Shown here: one piece after another, positions 23,201 to 33,620 of the stretch
Layout: each line of letters begins with the position of its first letter
Position numbering within the stretch: the first letter of the stretch is position 1
Source: Ceratopteris richardii
Taxonomy: Eukaryota; Streptophyta; Polypodiopsida; Polypodiales; Pteridaceae
DNA length: 64,000 nt
Direction of reading: 5' to 3'
Assembly: GCA_020310875.1 (NCBI GenBank)
Contig: CM035415.1
Location: 194,804,432 to 194,868,431 of the forward strand
Made by a program: the position numbers and the translations under genes
The notes under the pieces: generated by a model
Seen by the model: only the letters and a program-made list of their open reading frames with translations
Database searches by the model: none
What the model was told of the DNA's origin: nothing

Positions 23201-26200
23201 GCGGCACCACTTCCAAGTTAAACAAATAAGCATCAGGAAGGTCATCTGACACTCCCTGTGGGGCTTCTCTTGATGTGAGCCTTGAGAGATGATCTGCTCT
23301 CAAGTGAGTTCTTCCTTTCCTCACTACTACCTCAAAGTCATATTCCATTAGTAAGAGAAACCATCTTACTAATCTGCCTGTATTACACGGCTTGTTTACC
23401 AGGTACAATAGAGCTTGGTGATCAGTAAAAAATTTGAACTTATTTGCAAGCAAATAGTGCCTAAACTTTTTAACCGCGTACACCATGCCTAATCCTTCTC
23501 GTTCGGTGGTTGTGTAGTTCCGTTCAGCAGCATTCAACTGTCTACTGGCATAGGCAATAGGGAGATCCATATTCCCTTCACCCGTAGGTTGTGCAAGTAC
23601 ACATCCAATAGCATAATTGGAGGCATCCACATGAACATGGAATGGCTTGCTTCAATCTGGTGTGCTCAAGATTGGTGCTGAACACAATCTTCGCTTAAGC
23701 TCTTGGAAGGAAATCTCACATTCATCAGTCCACTCAAAGGTAGTCAGAAGTCCGTACATGGGCTTTGCAATGACAGCATACATGTGAATGAACCGGTGGT
23801 AGTAACCACAATGCCCCATGAAAGCCTGTACTTCCTTGACGTTCTTTGGCCTAGGTAGTTCTGCGATGGCTCTCACTTTCTCTTCATCAGTGGATATGCC
23901 GTTCTTAGACACTATGTGTCCTAGGATTTTGCCTTGCCTGACCATGAAAACACACTTTTCTGGGTTCAAGCAGACTTGATATTCTCTGCATTTATCAAAG
24001 ATTTGTCTGATTTTAGGTATATGGGTCTGTCTAATGTTGGAATGAGCGCACAGATCATCAACATAGACTTCCAAATTCTTCCTCAAGAACTCTTTAAACC
24101 CGTGGCACATCAATCTTTGAAAGATAGCAGGTGCATTAGTAAGCCCGAATGGCATTACCCGAAAGGCAAATATGCCCCACTCCATGGCAAAAGCCGTCTT
24201 ATGCTCATCCTCTCGAGCAATGGCTACTTGATTGTAGCCCAAAAACCCATCTAGGAAGCTGGACACTTCCTTGCCTGCTACTCTTTCTAAGAGATGCTCT
24301 GTGATAGGAAGCGGATAGTTATCTCTAATTGTGGCTGCATTGACCTTCTTTAAGTTAATGCATACATGCAGCTTTCCATTCTTCCTGGGCACCACTACAA
24401 TAGGGGATACCCACTCAGTGTGCTCAATTTCATAGATAAATCCAGCTTCAACCACTCTATCTATCTCCTCTTTGATCTTGGCAGCATAATTATCATTATA
24501 TGTATATGGCTTTGCTTAGAGGGTTTGGCATCTGAGGTCATGGGGATAGTGTGTGAGCATATGTCAGGGTCCACTCCTTTCAAATCCTTGTAACTCCATG
24601 CGAATACATCACTGTATTCTCTTAGCAGGGCTATCAGTTCACGCTCTTCTTCTTCTGTCAGGTCATGTCCTATATAAGTACATCTCTCCTCTCCCTCTTC
24701 TAGGGCTACCACTATTTTTTTGGTGGTTTCTTTGTTATCATAGGCATCTCCTGATTGTGCCTCCCGTTTAGGCATTCTGATCATGACTCTCCTGTCATCT
24801 ATCTCATATTTCTTAAAATTTTTCGAGACCTCAAACAAAGATTCTTCCTCTTCTGGTGTGACTACTCTCTTCTTTCTTTTCTTTCTTTCTTCCTTCGGGG
24901 TCACATGTGTGGCTAATCTTACGTCATTTGTAAGCTCTCCGTGCCTCTGGGGTTGAAATTCTACTTCATAGAAGTATTCTTCATCTGATGCAAAGGGTGG
25001 GTCCATAATGATTGACTCTAGATCAGAGTCACTTGCATCCCCAAATGCATCAGGGCTAGGTTCACACTCTTCTATCACTGCCTCTCCCATGATTGGCTCT
25101 ATGGAGAAGACTGACATGTCATATCCATCTTCATCACAGTGGGGTGTCCATTGTTCCTCATTGATGGCTACGTCCATTGTTGCTAGGATTTCTGCCCAGC
25201 CATGGGGTTCAAATTCTTCATCAGGAAATACTACAGGTGCATAGGCTGGGTCTTGAATGGATCTATGTGTTCCGTTTGCACCTATTTCTCTGGCCTTTTC
25301 TCTTTTCTCCTCTTCTACTGCTACTTTGCACATCCATAAGTGGGTGTCTTCATGCATCCATGAGGATCCTGATCCTATGGAATGCACCGATTCTGTATCA
25401 TCTTTAGCTCTATGGATGGGATTCCATTGGATAGGAGGGACATCTCTATGAGAGTAATCTTTGAGATTCACTTTGGTCGTAACACCTAAGTGCTGCAGGT
25501 ACAAAGAATTGGTTCCCCAATCCTGTACCACTTGCAACTGTCGCATAAAGGGTCTTCCCAAAATCATTTCATAGGCATGATTTTTGCTAAACTCACATAT
25601 AGCAAATGTATGCTCGAACTCGACACCACACATGGTGAGAGTTACTCCTTCTAATAGCCCTAAAGGTCTCTCTAGATGACCATCGGCCATTTGCAATTTC
25701 ATCCTCGTGGGCCTGAGTGCTGGCTTGCCCCAACGCTTCCATAGGGAAGTGGTAGCAATTGCAACACCTGTGCCTGAGTCTAGAATGGCCTTGGTCGTGT
25801 ATCCCTGATGGGTGATAGGAAGATATGTGTTTCCCTCTTCGCCCTCACTCATGTCTCCTATCTTGTCCAATGGTATTTCTGGCACTGTTCTCTGGGATCC
25901 TGCCTGGGAACGAGGTTTGGTTATTTTTGGTACTTGTTTGGCTACATGTTTCCATAGCTCTGGCCTTACTTTGAGTAGCTCTTCTAAGGTGAGGTTGCAC
26001 TGTACTTTAGTGTTTTTCACTACCTCTGTGTTCCTAGGTATGACTGAATCTTCGTTTCTTACCATGACCGTGGGTGCTCTCATACACGTGGACTTAGCTT
26101 CCCAAGGGCCTGTGAAGTGGGGTAATTCTTGTAGAGAGTTAGAATCAAAGTCTAATCTTTCCTGGGATTGGGTACTCTCTTGCTCCTCATAAATGGATGG

Positions 26201-29200
26201 GAGGTCTTGTGGGAATTGGTCGTGTGCGTCATCCACAAGTTCAATGGGAGGAGAGACTTCACTTTCTTTAGCCCATTTGTCTTCTTGAATCTCTCGTAGG
26301 AATTCTGGTGTGAACCGATTCATGGAGGATGATGTGTCTGGCTCCGTAGAGTTAGGCACATAGCCTTCATGGGGAGGTAGGCTCACTCTCTCACTTGCCT
26401 TGTCCTTGTGTTTAGAGGCGGGTTCCTTTTCTGATTGTGCAATTAGCTTCTCTATTCTTTCTAGCAGTCCATCAAAGTGTAACTGTGTCTTCGCTGAACT
26501 AGAAATGTTAAATAGGCGACTGGCTTCAAACATGGTCTGAGCTAATTCCACCATCTTAGCACAAATTTTGGTTCGTTCTAGCTCTAGTTCTGATCTAGGG
26601 TAACACTTTTCATGATCAGTTATGTTTGGCCCATCTTGAATTCTGGCCTGATATGCTTTAAGCATCATGTTTAGGTCCTCGGGAGTGGGATCTGCTAGGA
26701 TTGATCCTACTCTAGGGGGTGGTGGGATTAGGTGAGGTGGGTTGGAAGGTGTATTGAAAGGTTGGGGAATGGAAGAAGATGGATTGGCGGGTAAAGGGAG
26801 AGGTGGTGAAGAGGTGGTGTGAGAGTGGTTTTGAGATGCGAGTTCACTTATCTTTGCTTTGGTTTCTCTCAAGCTCTCTTCAAGTTCGCTCATCTTTTTT
26901 GCCCATTGCCTTTTCATTCTTTCACGACTATCCTTCCAGGCTCTAGTCCTCTTTTTGGTTATGCTCTCTGTTTCACTCACCTCGGGGCTCTTTTCCTGAC
27001 CAACACCTTGGTTTTGCTGTAGTGCTTGGGCTCTTCTGATCACTTGCACAGGTGCAGTGGAAGTCACACTCCCTGTGGAGTCTACAACTAACCCAACAAC
27101 ATTGATAGGAGTGATTTTAGGCATGTTATTAGGGTTCTTTGGGAAATCTCGTAGGAGATGCTCTTTTCCGTAGTCTTGATAGAAACCCTGAATTGTTACT
27201 GGTTGGGGTTGTGTAGGGGTAGGCAATGGACAATCCCGTATAAGGTGATCTCCCTGACATCTGAAGCATGGTCCTCTAGGAAATGGGGGTCGTACCTGCC
27301 TAGGTTGAGGTCTAGAGTTGGGGTTTGTGTACATGACATTAGCATACTCAAGCCCCCCACTATTTTCACTTCGGTCCTCATAATAGTATGGCTCGTTATG
27401 CTCGGGTGATTGCATGTAGTAAGTCTGTGGGCTATCAATATGTGTGGAGTCAAAACTATGGTCACTTGGATCACTCTCTGATAGCATTGGGGTGACTGGA
27501 GCTATGGCTCTGTTCGGATTTTCTTTAGCAGATGCATATTTCACTAGGATCACATTGGTTGGAGCAGGGGGTTGCTGTACTAGGACTGGTTGAGGTCTCT
27601 ACTGCCCTTGATAGGATGGTTGATAAGTTTGTTGTGGTCTGTTGTATTGTTGTGGTGGGTACTGATTCTGGTATCTACCCTGTTGTGGATATGGCTGAGG
27701 GTAGTTTTGCCTAACAGTTTGTTTGTTATATGGGCAGTCTTGCGCAGTGTGGTTGGTGTACCTTCGCTCTATGGTGCAGTAATGGCTACTAGGATTCACC
27801 TGGGGTTGTGCCATAATGGGGCATACATTTGCCATATGGTCACCTCCACAAGTGTAGCACCGCTTAGCTGGGGCAAATCTCGGAATTTGTTTGCTAGAGA
27901 CACCTAGTTTTTGAGCTACCTTCTCTGCAATTTCCTCAATGGATGTGGATTGACCAGTCCTGAGGCTACTAGAGCTATCAGAATCCTTATAGATTTTTGA
28001 TAGTTCTAACTCCTCACCTAGATTATCCTCAATGTCTATGCACATGCGCACGCACTCTTCTATCGTTCTGGGGTCCTCCAGATACACATATGACCTGAGC
28101 TTGGTGCTCAACAATCCATCTAAGAACAAGGCCACTTGATTGGCTGGTGTGGGTAACTCAGGCATCGGGCACCTCTCTAGGTATTGCCTAAACCGTCTTC
28201 CTGCTAGTCTGACCGTCTCTTGAGGTGTTTGCTTGAAGCTATGAATTAGTGAGGAAGTGTTGTGCCTTATGCCACTCTTAGAAAACTCAATGATAAATGC
28301 CTCTAGGAGCTGGTCTATGTTTCTGAAATGCCTCTCGTTCAGTGGTTGAAACCATGTAAGGGTAGTGTTCCTAAGGGTTAGACCAAAAGCATTATATTGT
28401 GTGAATAGGTCCTCTACCTGTTCAGCTTTCAAGACTTGTCTAAATTCTGCCACGTGGTCATAGGGGTCTCCAGTGCCATCGAAGTAATTCTTCATGGACT
28501 TTACCAGCTGAGTTGGTCTTAGGGTCCTAGTGTGTTCTCTCGGTCTTGGCAAAGGGAAATCGTGAGCATTCCTTTGATTCCATGGGGCTCTATGTCCCTC
28601 AGGTTCCACTCTATTTCTTTCCGTTCCCGTTCTTTCTCTTCCGAGGGAGTTAGCAAAACTTACTTCAGGTTTATCTCTACTTCTATCTCCTTGAGCTCCA
28701 TGAGCCTGGGAGGTGTCGGCTCCTTGGTGACCATAGGACACATTAGACCGTGGCTGGGGAAAAACAAATTCACCCTTCCATGTGTAGGCATGTCTGCCAT
28801 GCTCGATGACCATGAAGATTCTCTCTGATGTATTGTCTAGGTAGGTTACTTTGCCTGGGCTATCAGGGTCTTTAAACTCATAGATTGTGAGGGCACTCAC
28901 TTCTTGAGGTTGAGCAGATTTATATCTCCGAAAAGCCTCATCGGTTTCTCGATTTAAAAGCAAATCTATGCTTTTATTATCCTGTGGAATCCACTCTGGA
29001 GTCATGATTCTGGTCAAGATAGATTTACCATGGGGAGTTCTTGGCTCTCTCTCTAAATTCCCTTGCTCTATATCACCCATGTCAGTCTCCGCAATCACAT
29101 TTCCAAACTCATCTGTTCTATCAGGAAGAGTGGTGACTACATATATAGTCCCCTCTTTATCTAGGTACGCTCCATTCTCGAACTTAACTACCGAGTGTTC

Positions 29201-29530
29201 TAGTCCATGGGGTTGATCGGGGTTCTTAATCTGGACCACAGATCTTCTCAGACCATCTTTGTAGATGCGAGCACCTAGACGATTAGTCCTGATGTATTCC
29301 AATTGAGTCTTGTAAGGTCCTTCTGGCTTTTCTAGATAAGTCACCCCTGAACTACCTACTGGTCTCTCCATGTGATAGGACATTTCAGAATCACTCCTTT
29401 CTGATCGTGGAGTGTATGGGTAATCACTCAACTGCTGGGCCCAAGACCTAGCAGTGTGATTGACACTAGCTTCAGAAGATCTGAGGCTTTGTCTGTCTCG
29501 GCCTAAGTGTCTGCCTGACCTAAGGTTCAT
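20232..29530 (-). pseudogene. gag-pol: Element B gag-pol, full length but broken
   Basis: About 3,100 codons in one frame from ATG 29530 (MNLRSGRH). Order: capsid-like gag; knuckles CYTCGGDHMANVC and CFRCQGDHLIRDC, with a third knuckle degraded (Cys to Tyr and Phe); first protease (AILDSGTGVAIATT, near 25790); reverse transcriptase with [10 protein letters not shown] (near 24050); RNase H (near 23630); integrase with HHCC zinc region and KWGIDFVGP (near 22425), VSDRGTHFLNEV and an Asp-35-Glu spacing. Then follow a second retropepsin-like domain (ALIDSGAATSAVR near 21285; LGQDWIYDH near 21060) and IWVPK-type repeats. It is broken by stops at about 27597, 23652, 23112, 22065 and 20493 and by a one-base loss near 24490. 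Most stops fit CAG/CAA to TAG/TAA or TGG to TGA. The true end is inferred at 20232 (PPDPIV). Confidence 0.92.
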
Positions 29531-31191
29531 ATGCTTGGTTTATCTACCCCCTTGGTCCCAAGTATACCCACGTTGCAGGTTATTTTGCACCAATCACTTT
29601 GTTCTTTTTAGTGGATTATTGTGTTTATGATCTTGTCTGATATCACGTCGTCAGGAATACTTAAATGAATTTCACACTTGATAAGTGATCGATTCAAGTT
29701 TACTTTTGTACCTTAGGGTTTTCGCACTTAAACCCTACTTAATCCTTGCACTTAGTTGATTAGTTCTCTTGGACTTGAATCATGCCTACCGTAGCCCTAA
29801 TTAATCACCACACCTAAGTCATGCTTAGCCTAGGCTAGGAATTGACAAAGGAGGTTGAGAGAACTTCCAACCTCAATTCTCTGGTTGCTCAGACTGCTGC
29901 ACAAGCCGAGGAAGCCTTCTCCCAAGCTTGGTACTCACCCTTGTTAGCTTTCCTTGGAATGCCTTGCTTGCACACAATGTTCCTGCAAAAGTTCACAAGT
30001 CAATATAGCTCTATTACCACAAGGGATTGAAAGACACACATCAACATTTACAGGCCCCCCTGAGTAACTCACTGTATCCCCAAATCCTTATGACCACTTA
30101 GTCCCACCTAAAGGCCAACTTAAAAACACATGTTCTAAAACTCCGCGTATGATTCTTACAAAAACCAGTCAAGCTCCACGTAGGATTCTCAACAAGCTTT
30201 CCAACGAGACCAAAATCTCATCAATCGGAGTTCGTATGGTGAAGTTATGACCATTCAGGCACCTAGAGGTCAAAACACGCTCTCAGGGTGCAAGAAATTC
30301 CTCTTTGGTTTCTAGGTCTTTTGCCCACTCCTAAGGCTCTAATGTTATCCCAATGTGTCCAAAATTAGGCCCAATTATACCTCAATTCACTCCATTAATT
30401 TGACTTTATAATTTTATGCGTTAAGCCCATGTATCGCGATAGGTCGGGTCGAGGTGTCACGATAGGTCGAGGTGTCGCGATAGGTCGGGGTGTCGCGATA
30501 GGTCGGGGTGTCGCGATACTTGGGAGTGTCACGATAGGTCGGGGTGTCGCGATACTTGGGAGTGTCGCGATAGGTCGGGGTGTCGTGATACTTGGGAGTG
30601 TCGCGATAGGTCGGGGTCGAGGTGTCGCGATAGGTCGAGCTCAAGGTGTCGTGATAGGTCGAGGTGTCACGATAGCTCGGGTCGGTGTGTCGCGATACTC
30701 CGAGGTGTCGCGATAAGTCGTGAGTGTCGCGATACCTCAAGGTGTCGTGACAGGTCGAGCTATGGTGAATTTTGTGGTTCTGTCTTGTGATCCTAGGTGC
30801 TCTCGACCTGCGCAGTGTCGTGGTGCACTCAGAAACGTGATTAGTCGAAGTTTTCGAAGTGTCGCGATAGCTCAAGCTCGATGCCTCGGGGCCTGTGTAG
30901 AAAGATTCTATACCTGTTGAGCTTGCTGGAGATGGTGATGGAGCTGGTACCTGCAAGAAACATGCAAAAAAAACACACAACACAAATGCACGTGCTCGCT
31001 CTCTCTCAAACTCGCACACAACAAATGAGGAGAATGACAAGGAAGAGGGAATATGTAGTGGAGAAGGAGGTGGAGGTGGAGATGGAGGTGGAGATGGAGA
31101 TGAGAAGAAAACCAGAAATTTACCTACTACTTACCATTCCAACGTGTCCTCGCTACGTCTTACCATCACACGCTCGTCCTCAAAGCTCGAA
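29531..31191 (-). other. Element B untranslated leader
   Basis: 1.66 kb between PBS and gag ATG. It contains a conserved donor GATG|GTAAGA at 31163, a second donor GTAAGT at 31134, an acceptor TTTCTTGCAG ending at 30951, a minisatellite (about 30425-30885) and a later acceptor TTTTGCAG ending at 29983. The same order occurs in C's leader. A 208-codon frame (30414-31040) passes through the repeat; it has no counterpart in C and is not called a gene. Confidence 0.7.
30425..30885. repeat. CpG-rich minisatellite in element B leader (core TCGCGATA)
   Basis: About two dozen imperfect units of GTGTCGCGATAGGTCGGG (about 18 bp), some with CTTGGGA in place of GGTCGGG. The core TCGCGA is palindromic and mostly kept, with occasional CG to CA/TG changes. 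Confidence 0.93.
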
Positions 31192-31209
31192 TCCCCGGCA
31201 ACGGTGCCA
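31192..31209 (-). other. Element B primer-binding site (Asp tRNA type)
   Basis: Minus strand TGGCACCGTTGCCGGGGA, seven or eight bases after the 5' LTR. It differs by one base from the C site TGGCGCCGTTGCCGGGGA, the site usual for Athila/Tat elements. Confidence 0.88.
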
Positions 31210-31217
31210 AAATTTGG

Positions 31218-31797
31218 TGTAGCTCAGTGATGAGTAGCACCTCCTTTAATGTCAATCGGGGAAGACATGAGGATGGTATGAAGACCTCGAGCAAGTGAAG
31301 GCACAAATGTGTGAGTGAGAAGCACACTAACATGCACACACATACACACACACGTGCACACACGGCAAGAGCAAAGAGAGTAAGACAATGGATTCACTTC
31401 TATTGCAACAAAGTTCTCATACAAGCTCAAAACTACAAGAAGCTAGCCCAAAAATGAGCTCTCTGGCTCTATTTATAGTTTTTGACTAGCTTTGGCCCTG
31501 TCCAGACCTAGTGTCCGGCCTAGTTAAAAATTAGGTTCCAGGGCTTATTTGAGGGCTCAAACGAGATCTAAAAAATACAAAAATTGGTAGGAAACTACTT
31601 CTAAGGCTCCTCAAGCTCGAGGACTCCTCGGCTTGTACAAAATGGAGCTACAAAAAGGTGAAAATGGTATTTACAGGGGTTTTTAGTGATGAGAATCACT
31701 TTTAAATGGTGTAAGGGTTTTGAAAAAAATAAAGGGTTGCCTTAATGCTAGATCTGCATGTATGCCCGTACTTGCTTCTTCCCGTATACTGCCAACA
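31218..31797 (-). repeat. Element B 5' LTR
   Basis: 580 bp; minus strand starts TGTTGGCAGTATACGG and ends GAGCTACA. It matches 15202-15782 with about 15 substitutions and one indel. The palindrome is at 31608-31623. Confidence 0.93.
31469..31477 (-). promoter_or_regulatory. Candidate TATA box in B 5' LTR
   Basis: Minus strand TATAAATAG followed by AGCTAGAGAGCTC, the same context as TATAAAAAG in the A and C LTRs. Conservation across LTRs supports a core promoter. Confidence 0.6.
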
Positions 31798-32998
31798 ACC
31801 ACCTTCCCCTCCAGAAGCTCCCACCAACAAAGGCATAGTACAAATTCCTATGGAACAAACCTTCGAAGAAGAATATGACCCACAACCCTTCCCAGGAGGT
31901 CAACAAACGGAAGAAGCTCAGGACACATTCGAAGCACCGCGGCCCCCATGGCTACGACAAGTGGAGGAAATCGGGAGTTCTCATGAAGAGCGCACAGTAG
32001 TGCAAAATCAGGCCATGAGGGTCATAGAGGAAAGTGTGCTACAATCTGATTACTTCAAGAACCTATCATCGAGATGCCTTATCCTCTCATTTGAACTACA
32101 ATACAGGCCTTACTATATTATTCTGGCTGATTATAATGCAGGAATACAGAGAGTCACGGGTAAGATTCCTACCTTCGCTACCCAATTTCAACCTGAAGAC
32201 CTTCCTCCAGAGGTGCAAAAAGGAAAAATTCATCAACCAACCTGGCGGCAGAAACTTCTAGAGACATATCCAGAAATGCTATGCACATGGAACAATGCGC
32301 CTTTACATCTCCTATACAATCCATGCTACGGTCCAGTTCCACGCTGCAGGTCTTGGAAAGCATTCAACATCAAAGTGCAGAACAACGCGCAATGCAAGGA
32401 ATGGCTAAACTACACGTACATAGCGCCACCACAAGGGCCACCACCAGTAGCCTACATGATGGCCACAATTCGCCATTGGATGCCTCGATTGAAGCCCATG
32501 CCGGATGTTGCAGCCCAGATGATGCTTAAGATTTTGGATATGATGTAGGTAGTACTCAAAACTTTCCGAAATGTAGCAGCACCACAGATATGGCTACCGG
32601 GGTTTACTAATGGAAACTATGATTTGGTGTACGACATGAGCATCACCCCCAGCATTCGAGTAGCTTATGCTTGGCATGCACAGATAAATTATCTTCCCGC
32701 ATGCTACAAATAGACATTCGAAGAAATGTTTAGATCAGGTTTCTGGGAGTATCACTCGAAGGTCTTCACACCGAAGCCAACACACCTGCTCCATCTCTTT
32801 GCTTGTGAACAAGCCATGTACTCTGAGTACTACACAACACTGCAACCAGATGCCCCTGGTGCAATAAATTGGGATGCATTGGAAGCTGATCTAGCACAAG
32901 GCTTAAGAATAGGAGAACACGAATTAGCCACCAATGTCATACAATACTATATCGACCACCCTATAGAACAGAGGTCTGTCAGGAGCGACAGACGCTAG
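31798..32998 (+). pseudogene. Element A second ORF, C-terminal part after the B insertion
   Basis: Continues the frame interrupted at 15201 (PSPPEAPTNKG). The conserved C-terminal domain follows: FATQFQPEDLP, NPCYGPVPRCRSWKAF, IRHWMPRLKPMPD, YDLVYDMS, LPACYK and HLLHLFACEQ. It ends VRSDRR with TAG at 32996-32998, directly before the polypurine tract. Two in-frame TAG stops (near 32546 and 32710) interrupt it, where B reads Gln and C reads Gln. Function is unknown; see the C copy. Confidence 0.88.
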
Positions 32999-33009
32999 GA
33001 AGGGGGGAG
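32999..33009 (+). other. Element A polypurine tract
   Basis: GAAGGGGGGAG immediately before the 3' LTR start TGTTGGCATAC. Confidence 0.88.
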
Positions 33010-33620
33010 TGTTGGCATACAAGTCAGATGAAGAGCATACTAGCACAACGGAGCAGTCATGCACAATACGGCAACAAGGCCCAATCATTTTTTCCATGGA
33101 CCGTTTACAACTCAAGAGATTTTAATCACTACACAAACATTGTAAATTCTGTTTTTGGTAGAATAGACTCCATTTTGTTCAAGCTGAGGAGTCCTCGAGC
33201 TTGAGGAGTATTAGAATTAGCTACATATCAATTTTCATAATTTTTAGACTCCGTTTGAGCCCTCAAATAGGCTCTAGAACCTAATTTTTAACTAGGCCGG
33301 ACACTAGGTCTGGACAAGACCAAAGCTAGTTAGAAAACTATAAAAAGAGCTAGAGAGCTCATTTTTGAGGTTAGATTGTTTGTGAATTGAGCTTATGTAA
33401 GAGACTTTTTGACTAATGCAAAGGACTCCATTGTTCCTCTCCTTGTTCTTGCCTTGTGTGCGCGTGTGTGTGTATGTGTGTGCATGCTTGTGTGCTTCTC
33501 ACTCACACACTTGTGCCTTCACTTGCTCATAGTCTTCATACTAGTCCTCACGTCTCCACGGATTGACAATTATGAGGTGAATCTTCTCATGTTGGTACTC
33601 ACCATTGTGCTAGAGTGATA
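33010..33620 (+). repeat. Element A 3' LTR
   Basis: Starts TGTTGGCATAC. It shares with B and C a near-palindrome (33192-33207), the GGCCGGACACTAGGTCTGG block, a TATAAAAAG box (33339-33347), a TG-rich microsatellite near 33460 and the end block CTCACCATTGTGCTAGAG. The last bases read GATA where C has AACA, so the terminal CA is probably mutated and the boundary may be off by a few bases. The next sequence is F's coding region. Confidence 0.82.

Larger units (their letters stand above)
15202..31797 (-). mobile_element. Element B: Ty3/gypsy LTR retrotransposon nested in element A's second ORF
   Basis: 16,596 bp on the minus strand with two LTRs of about 580 bp, PBS, leader, gag-pol, second ORF and polypurine tract. 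A's second ORF reads ...QYERP before it and continues PSPPEAP after it, which proves insertion there. The flanking 5-mers are GCCAC (15197-15201) and ACCAC (31798-31802), a duplication with one mismatch. The LTRs differ at about 15 sites and one indel by eye, so B is older than the copia insertion if both lineages mutate alike. Stops and frameshifts disable both ORFs. Confidence 0.92.
1..33620 (+). mobile_element. Element A: Ty3/gypsy LTR retrotransposon (Athila/Tat-like), interrupted and internally deleted
   Basis: A runs from its leader at the window edge, through gag-pol and a second ORF, to its own 3' LTR at 33010-33620; the 5' LTR must lie left of the window. It is interrupted by a copia element (1933-8350) and by element B (15202-31797). 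In both cases A's reading frame resumes directly after the insertion, and a 5-bp duplication is perfect for copia and has one mismatch for B. A separate internal deletion joins pol to the second ORF near 13371. Stops and a frameshift show it cannot move on its own. Right of its 3' LTR lies the broken second ORF of F, so A appears inserted into F. Confidence 0.85.
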
